Shown here: one piece after another, positions 40,440-52,764 of the stretch
Layout: every line of letters starts with the position of its first letter
Numbering within the stretch: the first letter of the stretch is position 1
Assembly: GCA_951329385.1 (NCBI GenBank)
Contig: OX589597.1
Location: forward strand, 9,947,501-10,011,500
Source of the DNA: Polia nebulosa
Taxonomy: Eukaryota > Arthropoda > Insecta > Lepidoptera > Noctuidae
DNA: 64,000 nt
Direction: 5' to 3'
Translations under genes and position numbers: made by a program
The notes under the pieces: model-generated
Database searches by the model: none
What the model was told of the DNA's origin: nothing
Seen by the model: only the letters and a program-made list of their open reading frames with translations

Positions 40440-41050
40440 CACCATCGCGGGCTGTAGCCGACGTCACGGCGGGGGCACGGAGGCACAGCCGGCCCGCTGG
40501 CTGCTCCGGCCAGTCCGACGCCCCGCTTCGAGCCGACAGCACGCGCCGGCCGCGACACACCGCGGATGATCGCGAACAAACACAACCTCACAGACGCCGC
40601 CTGATTAAAATATTAAAAGTGTTGCATCCGTATTTTTTTAAAGTGCGAAAACTGTGAAAGTATTTTTTTTTTTAATCGTAAACTGTGATAGCGAGTCAGG
40701 CGGGCGGAGGCTCGGGTGGGGCGCGTTCCGCTGACACAGTGGCTCAGTCGGCCGCGGGTCGCCGAGTGGCAAGCACCATCGATTTTCTCCATACGACAGT
40801 TCGCGAGGTACGTACCGTCACGTGCTCAAATTTTCACCGCGGCTATTTCTACACGCCGAGTATTTTCAGGCGATCTGCTTAGCGTTCAAGGTCGCGTTTG
40901 TTTGCCTCCGCGGGTACGTTCGAAGCACAGTTTACGTTCATGTTTTGATCGATTGTTTAGATCATGTTATCTGTTATCACGCGGTGAGTTCGGGAGGAAA
41001 ACGAATCGTTTTCACGGCTCTACGGTGGTGGGCGCGTGCTTAGAATAAGT
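40440..41050 (+). promoter_or_regulatory. Candidate CpG-rich promoter and non-coding first exon
   Basis: An abrupt CpG-rich island (CGACGTCACGGCGGGGGCAC, GCGCCGGCCGCGACACACCG) in AT-rich surroundings with no repeat similarity to the rest of the window. It includes a 5' UTR-like A-rich segment (AAAGTGCGAAAACTGTGAAA at about 40639). Two good + strand splice donors lie within: CGAG/GTACGT (intron from 40808) and GCG/GTGAGT (intron from 40984). ORFs of 65-110 codons here have no domain, so it reads as untranslated exon. No TATA box is clear. The gene it would belong to is not identified. Confidence 0.5.
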
Positions 41051-43404
41051 AATGCGATAACGTTGTTAATACCAAGGTTGTGGTGCGGTTGTCGAGAATT
41101 GCGTTTTTCTTGTTGTTGTGTGACAAGAGACGTGCTGAAGTAAGTACAATGCTTATTAGAGTGTACTAAAAACATTGAAGAATGGATTTTTTTACCTGTC
41201 AACTTAAAACCCCGTTAAGTCGTAGTTTGGGTAACAAGTAGGGCCAGGTGTTAGTGATGCGGTCTTGAGAATGGTCATGACCTACACAGTGGCACTAATT
41301 CTGAACACTTGACACGGGAGCTGGCAGGCGCTCAGACAGGGATTCATTCAAGCGATGTGCGAATGTTTTGTGTTCATTACATCATAACACATCTGACTAT
41401 TAAAAGAGCAAAGTCGACGATGTTATTAATTATAATAGTTACAAACTTTGAAGGATATAACAAAAAAAATTGTGCGATTTTTCTGATGTCATTTATTCGA
41501 AAACGCTACATAGAGTCGAAATAACGATTCGAAAACGCTACATAGAGTCGAAATAACGATAAAATCCTGAAAATTGTAATTTTTTTTACAAAATCGCATT
41601 TTCTCTTACTCTCGATATTTCCATCTTTTCATCTATGGAAAGACCATCTTTGTGTATCTGCTCGTAAAGGTGCGTTATTTTCATAAGACCACGTAAACCT
41701 CCCTTAGAGTAAGAATATCAACTCCGAGAAGCTAAAACTCAAACACTAACTAGATAAAACCAAACGTCAACATAATTAAGTGCATACTGCACTTAACACT
41801 GGTAAAAACACTACTGTCTGACGTCAGAACCAAGTAAACGTGTACATATAATATGTAGGTACGTACTATCTACTCCATTACTGGTTCGCAAATTTTATGG
41901 ACTGTATAGTTTACGCTAAACAAATTGCTTTTACCCAATCTCATAACGTTTGCTATTGATTTCTTATCGCTTTCCGTCAACGCGTGCGCAAAAATAATAC
42001 CAAAAATATACATATTCATTTTATGTAAATATTTTGCTCCGTTCCCGAGAGTTTTGTATGAAAATTACGGTTTATCATAAAAGTTTAGACACTCAAGAAG
42101 TATAAAAGGAATATTTTTGAAGTCTACTTTTGGTTGATGGAACATAAATTTTCAGACCCCAGTTTACAGACTTACAGTTTTAGTCAAAGAAAAATGTTAC
42201 TAAAGTAATAAATGTAAAAGTTTACCATCTAAGTATAAATACATTCGATCTATAAACTATGTATCTCAGCATTATATCTATTACAAAAATGAGACAACTT
42301 TTATAATAAATCCACTAAAGTAATAAAAAGAGTCCTCTCAAAACAATCATAATTATTGGAAAAGGCTTTATCGTAAAAGAAACAAAAAACACACATTCTT
42401 ACATGACATATGGCCAATTATATATTTCATTACAAAAACCGAAATAACGAAAGAACAAAACCAACTCAAAGGAAAATCTTAAAAAAAGAACATAAAAAAA
42501 AAAACAAAGAAACTCTTAACCGAAAAGAAAATAAAGGTATTGTAATGGAACAACACTAATACGTTACATAACAAGCGACCAATCAAACGGCTCTGTTTAA
42601 TAACATTTTGAAAACCCTGGCACGTGATTGGTGGAAAACTGTCAACAGTTGGTAACAGCAATCATAGCAACAAGCCCTTAAGGCATCATTAGCTGATTTT
42701 TGACGTAATACTTTGGCAAGTTACTTTGAGAATGAAATGTTAATTGTTTGGCGATTAAACGTAACTAAATAAGTCGTTTTAATATTTTTATCGCGTGACT
42801 AATTAAAAAATTGCTAGATTTTTACTGTAGAATACAATTTTTTAGCTTGTGTAATAAAATCTGACTTTGCAAGCGCACTATTATTTACAGGTCTGCCGCA
42901 ATTTCAATTTTAAAATGTTGTTTTAATTTAAAATCATCAAAAGTTTCATATATAAATACTTCCGAATTCAGATTCAACGGAAACATACGATTCCTCATAT
43001 TATATTATTAACCAAGCATAGTTCCGAAACATTACATAAAAAAAAAACATGAACATTAGCATTTGTAATGTTAAACATAACCTTGATATAACTAAATACT
43101 AAACTGTATTGTTAACTTTTGCGTGATACTTCAACATAAACAGCTGTTTATTTATCAAATTTCCTGAAATTATAAAACGAAATCAAAATGGCTTAGACTG
43201 AAGAAGAAAATAACTAAGAATTTCCACCTGAAACGGCTGAAACCTTTTCTACTTACCTATAAATAAACATAGTAATGAATCAGAGAGTGATAGTATCTCA
43301 AAATAATTATAGCAACAATTCTTCGTAAAATATGTCGTTTAAAGTAGAGCTATAAACCTAAGGCTTTTGAGTTATGACTTTATTTTCATCTAGCCGTCAC
43401 AACA
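41051..43404. other. Unique AT-rich sequence downstream of the candidate exon
   Basis: No transposon family found apart from a short tandem duplication at 41496-41559, and no convincing ORF. If the CpG-rich exon is real, this would be intronic. Confidence 0.5.
41496..41559. repeat. Perfect 32-bp tandem duplication
   Basis: TTCGAAAACGCTACATAGAG then TCGAAATAACGA is repeated exactly twice (41496-41527, 41528-41559). Confidence 0.92.
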
Positions 43405-43622
43405 TAATATAAAAATACTGGCTACTACCAGTGGCTTCGACCGCGTGGAAATATTACTTACCCCATTATAAATAAATCCTTCCCCCATATAAAAAAAAAA
43501 AAAAAATTATAGCTTATGTGCTATTCAAGATTATAATCTATCTCTGTACCAAATTCTTTCAGCCGTTTTAGCGTGATTGAGTAACAAACATCTATCCGAA
43601 CTTTCTCATTTATAATAAGTAC
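43405..43622 (-). mobile_element. Decayed Helitron-like repeat
   Basis: GTGGCTTCGACCGCGTGG near the left and a CATTTATAATAAGTACC end at the right match the reverse orientation of the Helitron-like family at 30954. The terminal CTAG is lost. Confidence 0.5.
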
Positions 43623-43751
43623 CTTCGTTGGCACTTCAGTGGAATCTTTAAAGGTTTACTGAAATAAAAGAAATAAGTACAATAATATATAGCCTTAATT
43701 AATAATAATACATGTATGTATCCAAAGCATTACGTAGATAATTATAGTTTT

Positions 43752-43990
43752 TAAGGTTCCGTACCCCAAGGGTCCAAACGGAGCCCTATGGTTGTCACTC
43801 ACGTGTCCGTCTGTCTGTCTGTCTGTCCGTCGTCTGTCACAAAATTTTGTTACGAATTTTTTTTTAAGTTCCCATTGACCTGAACTCGAAATTTGGTGAT
43901 AATGTTTATTATAACGTATACTTTACACACGCGCTTGGCCAGTTTTTAACCGACTTTGAAAAAGGAGGAGGTTCTATGTTCGACTGTATG
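43752..43990 (-). repeat. Family A repeat followed by family E start
   Basis: AAGGTTCCGTACCCCAAGGG to ACACGCGCTTGGCCAG is family A with an internal deletion. It is followed at 43949 by a sense-strand E2 start (AACCGACTTTGAAAAAGGAGG). Confidence 0.7.
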
Positions 43991-44360
43991 ATTAACTTTT
44001 TTTTTAAATTATTCTCTCGATAGAGACTTCATTTTTATATTTATGTATGTTTGTGTCGATTAAATTTAAATAATAATTACATATCCCAAATAAATTGGGA
44101 TAAGGGCAAGACATTGAAAATGTCTAAGTCTATTAACTATTTCAAAAAAGTTCAATTATCAAATTCACCATTTTCTCTATTCTTAATTCTTTATTGTATA
44201 CCAAAACTAAACATAGTACAGTGATTAAGAATTCATGTACATATTCGAGATTAACTTTACGTTGCGTTTTCTCCCGGCAAACCTTTGAGAGATCACATTT
44301 GAGGATAAGATCCAGAGTACAATATAAACTTACTTAAATAAGTCTAAATATAAGAATATA

Positions 44361-44538
44361 CTAGCTGCGACCCTCGGTTTCACCCGAGTAGACCGAGATA
44401 AAAAGTAGCCTATGTGTTAATCAATGGTATCTATCTAGATACCAAATTTCATCCAAACCGGTCCAGCCCTTTGAGCGTGAAGAAGTAACAAACATACAAA
44501 CACACTTACAAACTTTCGCTTTTATAATATTAGTGTGA
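44361..44538 (-). mobile_element. Helitron-like element, complete
   Basis: The reverse strand runs TCACACTAATATTATAAAAG to CTAG (44361-44364), set between A and T. 178 bp, no ORF. Confidence 0.72.
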
Positions 44539-44776
44539 TATTATACATACTACCTAATCAATATATAAGGTGTCGGCGACAAGCGAAAAAATCACCTGTC
44601 TCGTATATTATGTTTGCTTAACTCGACAAAATCTACTAAACAGCTGATTTGTTTTCGCGATTTTTATGTTGGTCCCATAGTAAAAGTTGTTTATAATTAT
44701 GAGTTTTCCTAGTGTTTTTTTATTTTTGTATTAATATCGACACCACCTTGTAGATTTTCGATTATTTATAGACCCA

Positions 44777-45170
44777 CTAGCTGAGCCCGCGACTTCGTCC
44801 GCGTGGAATAGTGTCTTTGGGTAGAATTTTTAATTATTTAGGCTAATTATTTTACAAAGCCCTATTGTTATTTTACACCTTCTGGGGGGTAAAACTTTTA
44901 CAAACTTTGAATGTCGTATTTATTTATATCGAATCAACAGCCTAAAAAATAAGTTTCAAGCTTCTAGCTCTAAAAATGACTATATACTTTCATACAACTT
45001 TTCATCCCCACCTTCCAACCTCTTACACCCCTTTTTTCGAATTCAATAGTAGCCTGTCCTTTCTCAGGCTCTAGACTATCTGTGTACCAAATTTTATTTA
45101 AATCGGTTCAGTAGTTTTGGCATGAAAGCGTGACAGACAGACAGAGTTACGATCGCATTTATAATATTAG
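44777..45170 (-). mobile_element. Helitron-like element
   Basis: Right end starts TCTAATATTATAAATGCG on the reverse strand. Left end is CTAG preceded (reverse strand) by CGCGGACGAAGTCGCGGGCT, whose CGCG/CGCG stem is the end hairpin. About 390 bp. Confidence 0.72.
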
Positions 45171-45479
45171 AATCGCTCCCCAAACTGTCATGAGTTCAAA
45201 CTCTGCCACACTACATATCATACACCACTTCAATGAACTAGCGAATAATAATGTCAAGGCACCGTCACGAATCATCTGGCATCATCGGACCGATGGCAAC
45301 GCCAAAATGCCAGTAAAAACGGCAGATAGCATCTATAATATATCTGCCAGATCGACTGGCCACTTGGTAGCAGCCAAATTTGGGAATGTGATTTATTTTA
45401 TCGCTCGTTAAAGATCTGCTTCATAGTTGCTCATGAGTTATGACGTGTTAAATTAGACTAGCATCTTAGAGATGGAAAT

Positions 45480-45690
45480 GTAGACCCTGGTTTATAAAAA
45501 AAAAACCTAGCTTACCCAGTAAATGCTGTTCTGCAATTAAAAAATGGGGGTGGGGGTAAGGGGGTGAAACATACCTTAGGACCTATTCTCATAGCTACCA
45601 AATATAAAAAACAAACATTAAAATCAGTCGAGCCGTTTTGGAGGAGTGCAACCACAAACACTGTGACACGAGATTTTTATATATTAGAAG
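45480..45690 (-). mobile_element. Helitron-like 5' portion
   Basis: The reverse strand begins TTCTAATATATAAAAATCTC then GTGTCACAGTGTTTGTGGTT, a start shared by many lepidopteran Helitron-like repeats. No clear 3' end. Confidence 0.5.
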
Positions 45691-48600
45691 AATATTAAGC
45701 ATGCGATTAGCTTTAACACTTATTACCAGGTTCGTAGCTCAAGTTTTTCTATAGAGAATCTGAATTTAGAATCCACTAATCAGTATTTTAGCTAAGTATA
45801 TGGTTAGGGTAATATAATTAGCAAGCGTCAGTAATATACGTAAACTTAAGTCTTTTTCTCATGGAGGTAAGCAGAAACTTGCTAACTCACAACGTTGTGA
45901 CTACTAAGCATCAGACCTATCTGAACAACATCACAGCTTCAGTGTCTCCTGCCTGAGTCGCGGATTTTGAAATAGAGTCAGGAAAAAAAAAAAACTTCAG
46001 TGTCTGGATTCCATGCCCCTTTATTAGTGTGCTTTTAAAATACTTCCTGTAAGACCCTCAATAAAAAAAATATTTAACGGTTAAATTATAAACAGACACC
46101 GTAGGCAGTTTTATTCCAGGAAGATCAGACAGTCACTTCCTTACAAAACTTCTTAAAGTTTGTAAAACTAATTATTATCGTTCTTCCATCAAGTAGGCAC
46201 TTCCTAAGAGAGAGTTAATTATCAAAACACGTGTAGGTAAATTAATTCGCTATAAGATTTTAGCTTGAGCCTGTCAAATACTCGTACGTAACCGATTTAC
46301 CGTGAAAGGCACATTCGTTTCGGACATCGCATCACATAATTCGGTTTTTTCTTTATTGAATTGTTGTTTTTCATTAATTTAATATTCCAAAATTACTTTT
46401 AATCTAATGTGTTTAGGTCACTTACTAAACCAATTAAGTTCTGTTTTTAAATTGGCTCTGACTATTCTATATAATTAGCACTTAATTCGAAATTATTATT
46501 ACATTTCGTGATTCTGTTGACGTCATAACATTATCAGAATCAGAGACAATTTTGAACAAATCGATCTTGTATTTTATGTTCTATCTCGTTCAACCCTAAG
46601 AATAGAGAGAATAACAGCTCGTTATTATAAACGCTTCCAACTCAACTGGAAATAGATCTGTCCGTATTCAGCTGAAAATTATCTGCTACAGTTGTCACTA
46701 ACAGGATTCGAGGAATAAAGATCAGCCACAGGTCCCAGACGGGTTTCATTTTCAAATTCAATGAATAAGCAACCTTTGCATTTGATAGGCATGATAACGG
46801 TAGATATATAGACCAAAATCTACATAATGATGTCGTTAGAGCAAAGCGATGCGGGAGAAAAAATATACCTATATCTATTAATATTTGGGACATGGCCGAG
46901 ATTCGGGCCATTTTACCACTACAATGACGATCCAAATTCATGAAGGATAATTCAGACGAACCTAATTTCAATTTCTGATGTAACCCCAACTTGATAATAG
47001 GGTTACAGCAACGCGAAACTTGTACAATCGAGTTATTCTAATAAATGTTTGTTGAAATTAATTGAAAAAGTTTTATCACTGTACCGAAGATATTAATTAA
47101 TTTCGTTGAACAAACTTTTTGTGTATTTATAATTAAGATTTTTGCTTTTCCGTCTATAATGTAACCTTGAAGAGACAAGGTTAAGTTAACCATCCCGATG
47201 ACATGTAGTTTGTGTGACAGTTCGGTTGGCCTAATTTATACCACCTTCGTTTAGCTCCGTAGGTCACGCAACCACGTTATTGGAGGTTTTTTCCTTACAT
47301 TGATTTTTGTTTTCCTTCCAACGTTCATTTTCTTTGGCACACAATTTTATTTACCTCTATGCCGTAGCGAAAGTAATACGTCACGAAACAGTTCTGTAAT
47401 TGAACATAAATATGTTCCAGCCTGCCTTTAGGTACCTTTTAGGTAGATTGTAGACGTACTCGTGCCTGTACTTTCGGTGACGGTCATATTAAATTTTGTT
47501 TCAAGATCGTTACGAAATATTACGTGACCAAAATATCGTTGGTGGAAGTGCCTCTAATATACACGTTCTAGATGGAGAGATTAACACGCAATACGACTAT
47601 TTACTCAATGAAATTACGATTAGAAATTTTATTTTTTATCGGTATCGAGAGTTCCTTGATATGTCGATGAATCTCTATATAAGTACCTGCCGTTCCGAAG
47701 TTATCCAATTTTCCTCAGTCACATAAATATTCATTAACTCAGGCAGGTACTTCAAATTAGGCATAAATATCACGAAACCGAGCCATTACTTGGGACCCTT
47801 TTAAAATGAAAAAGTAATTAATATGAAACGACAGAATTATCTACTAAACTTCAAACATAAATTACGCTTTATGAAATTAATTTCGTTTCGAGTAGTTGAA
47901 AGCACTTAGAACTAAATAATTAGTACTTGAAGAGTGAGAATGAGCCAAGTCTGACATAATATGAGAGATATGAGATTGCCAAAATCAAGACATGAAGAAT
48001 CACGAGACCAACTTTCAATTATGTAAGTGTTTAAAACTTTGTTTTTGTAGATATTTTCTTTTTGATTTACGACAACATTATTTAAGTTTAGAAGATAGTG
48101 TTGTGCGTACAAACTCAGCATTATATTTGCAGTTACGTTTATTTAGATTTATACTCCTCTACATATTTCGAAAGAGATTTTATCCTTGAGAATATTTACC
48201 AACCTTAATTTGCTTTAAATTTCGAACAACGGAGCTGTGGTTTTAATTTATAATGTCTTGTGCCGAAATATGGTCGATATTTGACTGAAATGGAGAAACT
48301 ATTTTGAGACTCGTCTCCTATTTATAATATCAAACGATTTCATTATAATCTGGATTGAATTGTGAATATTACAACGTTAAATATCAAATTTAGCTTCGTC
48401 AAATATTTGTTATAGTGTCTGGCATGATCTTGTGGGTATATGATAAAACATACCTACACCATTTGTTTACAAAAAACTCTACGTAAATTGAAACAAGATA
48501 TTTTGTAATAAGCCTAAAAATGTGTCATCATCATCGTTAAAAGTAAACAAACATCACCACTCAGCAAAAAATACTTTCAAAATATCCATAGTTTCAAATA

Positions 48601-49331
48601 TCAGTAATAACGACTTGAAATTAACAAGCTGGCGTTTTAAACTGTCATCTTAAGAAAACTAATTGCCTCGTTGTTTGCTGTCACAAGAACAAATGGCGAC
48701 CAACCCAAGATTGATGAAAAGATAAACTTGGAATGAGCCGATTTACATGACAATCTGTGTTAAAATGTCAAACGAATACATGGTATATGCCTAATGATAG
48801 CCATCGCATAATAGCGGTAGATGTAACATGTGTCGAGTTTAAAAATTACGGAAAACAAAATGGCGATCCTGTCATGTTATGTCAAAATTACGCATGAATG
48901 TTGACAAGGAAGAGATACATTTTCAAAAAAAATACAATGTTTGAAGAAATATCGACGCATTTCAAATAATACCTATCACTCTTATTTTAATTTTTTTTAT
49001 ACAAATATAAAATTCTAAAGCAAAAAAAAAAAACATTGAAATAGGTTGAGCATAAAAATAATTTATGTTCCAATTTTAACAAAATCACTTTCACGAACAC
49101 ACGGGTATATTTCAACGCCGGTTGAAGGGTCGATCATTAATCCATATTATGTAGGCTCTGCGCGTGATATTAAGTCGCGGCTCTAACAAAAGTTGTTTAA
49201 CTAAGCCATTTACTTAACTATATTACTTTTCCCCACTCTATTTCACCTTAATGGAGTTTATACCGAAGTAACCCTATAATGGTTGGGAACTTTAGGAAGC
49301 AGTCGTAGATATTTGTGAGAGTTGATATTCA
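45691..49331. other. Mostly unique AT-rich sequence
   Basis: Contains only a short repeat motif at about 45770 (TTTAGAATCCACTAATCAGT), also seen near 947, 53210 and 56630. The 115-codon reverse frame at 46642-46989 and the 76-codon forward frame at 47496-47726 show no recognisable domain. Confidence 0.5.
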
Positions 49332-49339
49332 CATTTAAG

Positions 49340-49587
49340 CAGTGGCGTATTTACCCTTAGGCCAAGAGGACCATGGCCCGGGACGGCAGACTACCAGGGG
49401 CGATGAATGCTACCTGCTGCCGGTTTTTCATGTTGGATAAGCACTACTATAATTATCTGATTTTCTTGCCACCCCGTAACTTCTTGTCTGTCACAAGAAA
49501 ATCTTACCTATCCGAATCGTGTAGCTCAAATTTTAAATAAGCAGTAGCAATTTGGCCCGGGGCGCCCAATCTTTGAATATGCCACTG
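49340..49587. mobile_element. hAT-type MITE
   Basis: 248 bp with inverse ends CAGTGGCGTATTTACCC and (complement) CAGTGGCATATTCAAAG. Flanked by an 8-bp duplication with one change, CATTTAAG / CATATAAG (49332-49339, 49588-49595). Non-coding; the ends match the hAT style CAGTGGCGTA. Confidence 0.82.
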
Positions 49588-49689
49588 CATATAAGATCTG
49601 AAGTACTTCGTATAAGCTTACGCTTCATTTTGGAAAAGTTAGCCTAAATATTAAGCACTCACATTACCTTATTAAATGGAAGCGTTTAC

Positions 49690-49880
49690 AAGTAGTTCAT
49701 CAATCATCTCGATTATTCATGCTGGGGAGTTCGTTGCGCCACTTGTTCCCAGCTAAAACGAAGAAGTGGTGACGGGCGGGCGTTTTTGGGGGACAGTGTT
49801 TATGTAGAACGATTGACGTTCAAGAAGTGCTGGCTCTCAGCCTAGTTTGGAATAAATAACTTTTGATTTGATTTTGATCG
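49690..49880 (+). mobile_element. LINE-like 3' end with GATTTT tail
   Basis: TTGTTCCCAGCTAAAACGAA, GGGCGTTTTTGGGGGACAGT and GACGTTCAAGAAGTGC, then GGAATAAATAACTTTTGATT and TTGATTTTGAT. This is a familiar lepidopteran 3' end. No coding signature. Confidence 0.5.
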
Positions 49881-50782
49881 ATATAAAAGCTGAAATGAAA
49901 ACTGTTTAGCCACCATGTCGAATGCAAATCAAATTCTCTTGTGGCTTCAAGATCAAGAATTACACGAGCGTAAAATCTGAAAAAAAACACGTTGCAGCAC
50001 ATACGTACCTACCTAGTATTTATCATAATAATCAGTTGAAACCTCAATGAAAAGACAAGGTAATAAGAAAAAAACAACATGACAGTCAGTATTCCGTTAA
50101 TAGCGCAATTAGTCCTTGAAATCTATTAATAGGTCTATTTCCCATACAAACAAGTTATGTATGTTCCATACAAATATTTTATCTACATCTCACGGTAAGA
50201 GCGGAGTGTATAGATATTCACTTTAGTATAATTAGTGTTAATGAGGTTATCTTGCGACGATACCTTAGGAGAAGTAAATTAGGGTCAAACATGTGAGGAC
50301 TAGTTGGTGTTAATGTTTTAGTTTTATTAAATCTTATTTTTACAACCTTCTATTTAACTTGCACTATTGTTGTGTGTGTATGTTTGTAAGTTGTTCGTCA
50401 AAAATTTTAAACCATTTTTCGATCATTTTTATGATAAGCATGACCTAAATTGACATTCTGGATTAGCTCTACATTAAGGAACTCTTCAATATTCAACAGC
50501 AAGGACACGAAATTTTGTGTATACATTTAGCTGGTATAAAAGCTTGTTTATTTAAACTTATTTTGTTTTCTATTTAATTTCTTAAATAACTCTGCAGTTA
50601 TACACTGATTTAATTTCCTTGGAAACTGAAAATGCTCTCCAGAACTTGTTTTAAATCATTTTGACGCTATAACTAAATTAATAAATATAATTTTATAAAT
50701 CAAATAATTTGACTCTATAACTATAATTTATTTATTTTTTTAAACTTAAGCTGAGCAAAGTAAGTATTATGCCCAGTTTATG
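49881..50782. other. Unassigned AT-rich sequence
   Basis: No gene or repeat partner recognised. Confidence 0.4.
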
Positions 50783-50794
50783 TTTTTAACTGAG

Positions 50795-51196
50795 AGTGAG
50801 GAGCTCGTGGCTAAAGTAATAACAGCCGCACGGATCGATCCATCAGGTTAAGCTACGCTTGCCGGGGTTGGTCCATAGATGGGTGACCATCTTTACATAC
50901 CGAGACTCCTCCGTGCCTCGGAAAGCACGTTAAGCCGTAGGTCCCGGCTGTCAATCGGGTATCTTTGACAGTCGTTACGGGTCGTCAGAAGCCCGAAAGT
51001 CTGACAACCAGTCTTACCAAGGAGTATCAGTAACTGGGTTGTGACAACCAGTCTTACCAAGGAGTATCAGTAACTGGGTTGTGGAGGTCAGATAGGCAGT
51101 CGCTCCATGTAAAATACTGGTATTCAGCTGCATCCGGTTAGACTGGAAGCCGACCCCAAGGTAGTTGGGAAAAGGCTAGGCAGATGAGATGATATA
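50795..51196 (+). mobile_element. 5S rRNA-derived-type SINE with a 40-bp internal duplication
   Basis: Best head: GTTAAGCTACGCTTGCCGGG then GGTTGGTCCATAGATGGGTG and ACC, aligned with the 5S control region. The tail is GGAAGCCGACCCCAAGGTAG then GGCAGATGAGATGA. Perfect 12-bp target duplication TTTTTAACTGAG (50783-50794, 51197-51208). Within it, 51003-51042 is repeated exactly at 51043-51082. Confidence 0.88.
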
Positions 51197-51592
51197 TTTT
51201 TAACTGAGTAATTTAAAGTGGGTAGTTAGGTGCGTGAAATAAAGTCAGTAAGATAGTCAAAATTACACGGTGTTCCAACGTGCTCTTGGCAACATATAGT
51301 AGGTAGGTTAACATTAGGTATATTAGGTACATGCGTCAATGTTATCTCGTCACTATAACTGGAAAGTGTTCACCTATTTCTATTTGGGTCACAGATAAAT
51401 TTTTATGCCAAAACTATAATACACTCATTTGTATTCCCATTTGATACTGGCAGACGTTCAAAATTCCATACAAACGTTCAATATTTCGTCATAGTAAGCA
51501 CTTCCGATTTATATGTATTTTAGTATGTATCTATGTCCTCTTATATATCAACTAGCGACCCACCCCGACCTTCCTCGTTAATCGCTCTATTT

Positions 51593-52030
51593 TTTTTAAC
51601 CTACTTCAAAAAACGAAGTTCTATATTCGACCCGTATGTATGTATGTTTGTTTGTCTGCTATTTTCTCGAAAAGTACTCATCCGATTTGGATGGGGATTT
51701 CGTTATTGAAATGCATATTTTTCAAGGAAGGTTCAACATAAATTAGTACATTAGGATATGATGATGATCATGGGTGATAGACAGTGGAACTCTTCAATAA
51801 CTAACAGCAAATGACTTACCATTACTGCAATCGTTTGTCATATATACATATATTACAAAAAATAGAACTGACTTCCAAAGGAAAATAAAAAAAGTGCAAA
51901 ATAACTTTAAATTTGGAAGTAGGTGTCAGAAAACGAAGAAACAAAACCAGAAACACCGACTTCCAAATTTGAAAACATTTCGCACTTTTTTTTTTGTTTT
52001 TTTTTTTTGGAAGTAAGTATTATTAAATTT
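51593..52030 (+). repeat. Family E element, E3-like, with fold-back
   Basis: Begins AACCTACTTCAAAAAACGAAG, then GTTCTATATTCGACCCGTAT, and ends in a fold-back built of ACTTCCAAAGGAAAATAAAA / GGAAGTAAGTATT arms. It matches the pieces of the nested copy at 29469-30900. A Helitron end (CTAG at 51552) lies just upstream. Confidence 0.65.
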
Positions 52031-52477
52031 GAAAACCGTATCAAAATCTGTTGCGTGGTTTAGAAGAAGTAAGCGGCGATACAGACAGACACAGACAGCG
52101 ACTTAGTATTATATTATATAGAGAAGTTTTATAGACCAACAAAACAAACAATGATACTAACGACGTATAATTTTTACTGGCCATATTTTAGGTCGTAAAT
52201 ACAATTTTTAGGTCAAATTAAAGCCACATGAACACGGAAGAGCTAATTTTAATTTGGACTGGAATCAATGTCATTTGGGCTCATTAAAAGCACATTAGTA
52301 TTTCTAATTGAGTGTACTATTTTTTTAGTAATTATAGTAGCGTACTAATAGATAAATAACAACACCAGGTATAATTTCAATATCTGAAAGAAAAAATAAA
52401 ACAATATTTTCAGGTTTCGCAGTTATTTTAAAAAGTTTGAACTTCGATCATGATTAAGTAGTATTCAAAGGACCTAA

Positions 52478-52675
52478 TCTATACTTTAATTAACATTATA
52501 AAGAGGTAGAGTTTGTATGTTTGTTTGTAAGAAGTAATCTCTGAAACTACTGAACCGATTTTGAAAATGCTGTCACCAGTAGAAAGCTACATTATTTGTG
52601 GGAGGTTATAAATTATGTTTATTATGGACTGTCTTTTTGAAATCCACGCGGACGAAGTCGCGGGCGAAGTGCTAG
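52478..52675 (+). mobile_element. Helitron, complete 198-bp non-autonomous
   Basis: Starts TCTATACTTTAATTAAC after A, ends CTAG before T, with the end hairpin CGCGGACGAAGTCGCG just upstream. The clearest Helitron of this subfamily in the window. Confidence 0.85.
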
Positions 52676-52764
52676 TTTAAAAAAATAACTAAGTAAGTAT
52701 GTGATTAGTTTTAACACTGATTAGCTGGTTCAGGTAGCAGGTTTTTTGTTGAGGTAGGTAATAT

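Noticed and set aside
40358..41048. Protein-coding genes in the CpG-rich island (77- and 110-codon frames)
   Set aside because: No domain, no codon pattern, low-complexity Arg/Pro/Ala content expected from GC-rich DNA. A non-coding exon is the better reading.
45130..45411. 93-codon ORF as a gene
   Set aside because: Its first third lies in a Helitron-like element; the remainder has no domain and no splice or promoter support.
46642..46989. 115-codon reverse ORF as a gene
   Set aside because: Length is not exceptional for 64 kb in six frames, composition is ordinary, and no domain or signal is recognised.
50821..50910. 5S rRNA gene
   Set aside because: Only the internal control region resembles 5S; the 5' and 3' stem sequences are absent and the block continues into a SINE body with target duplication.
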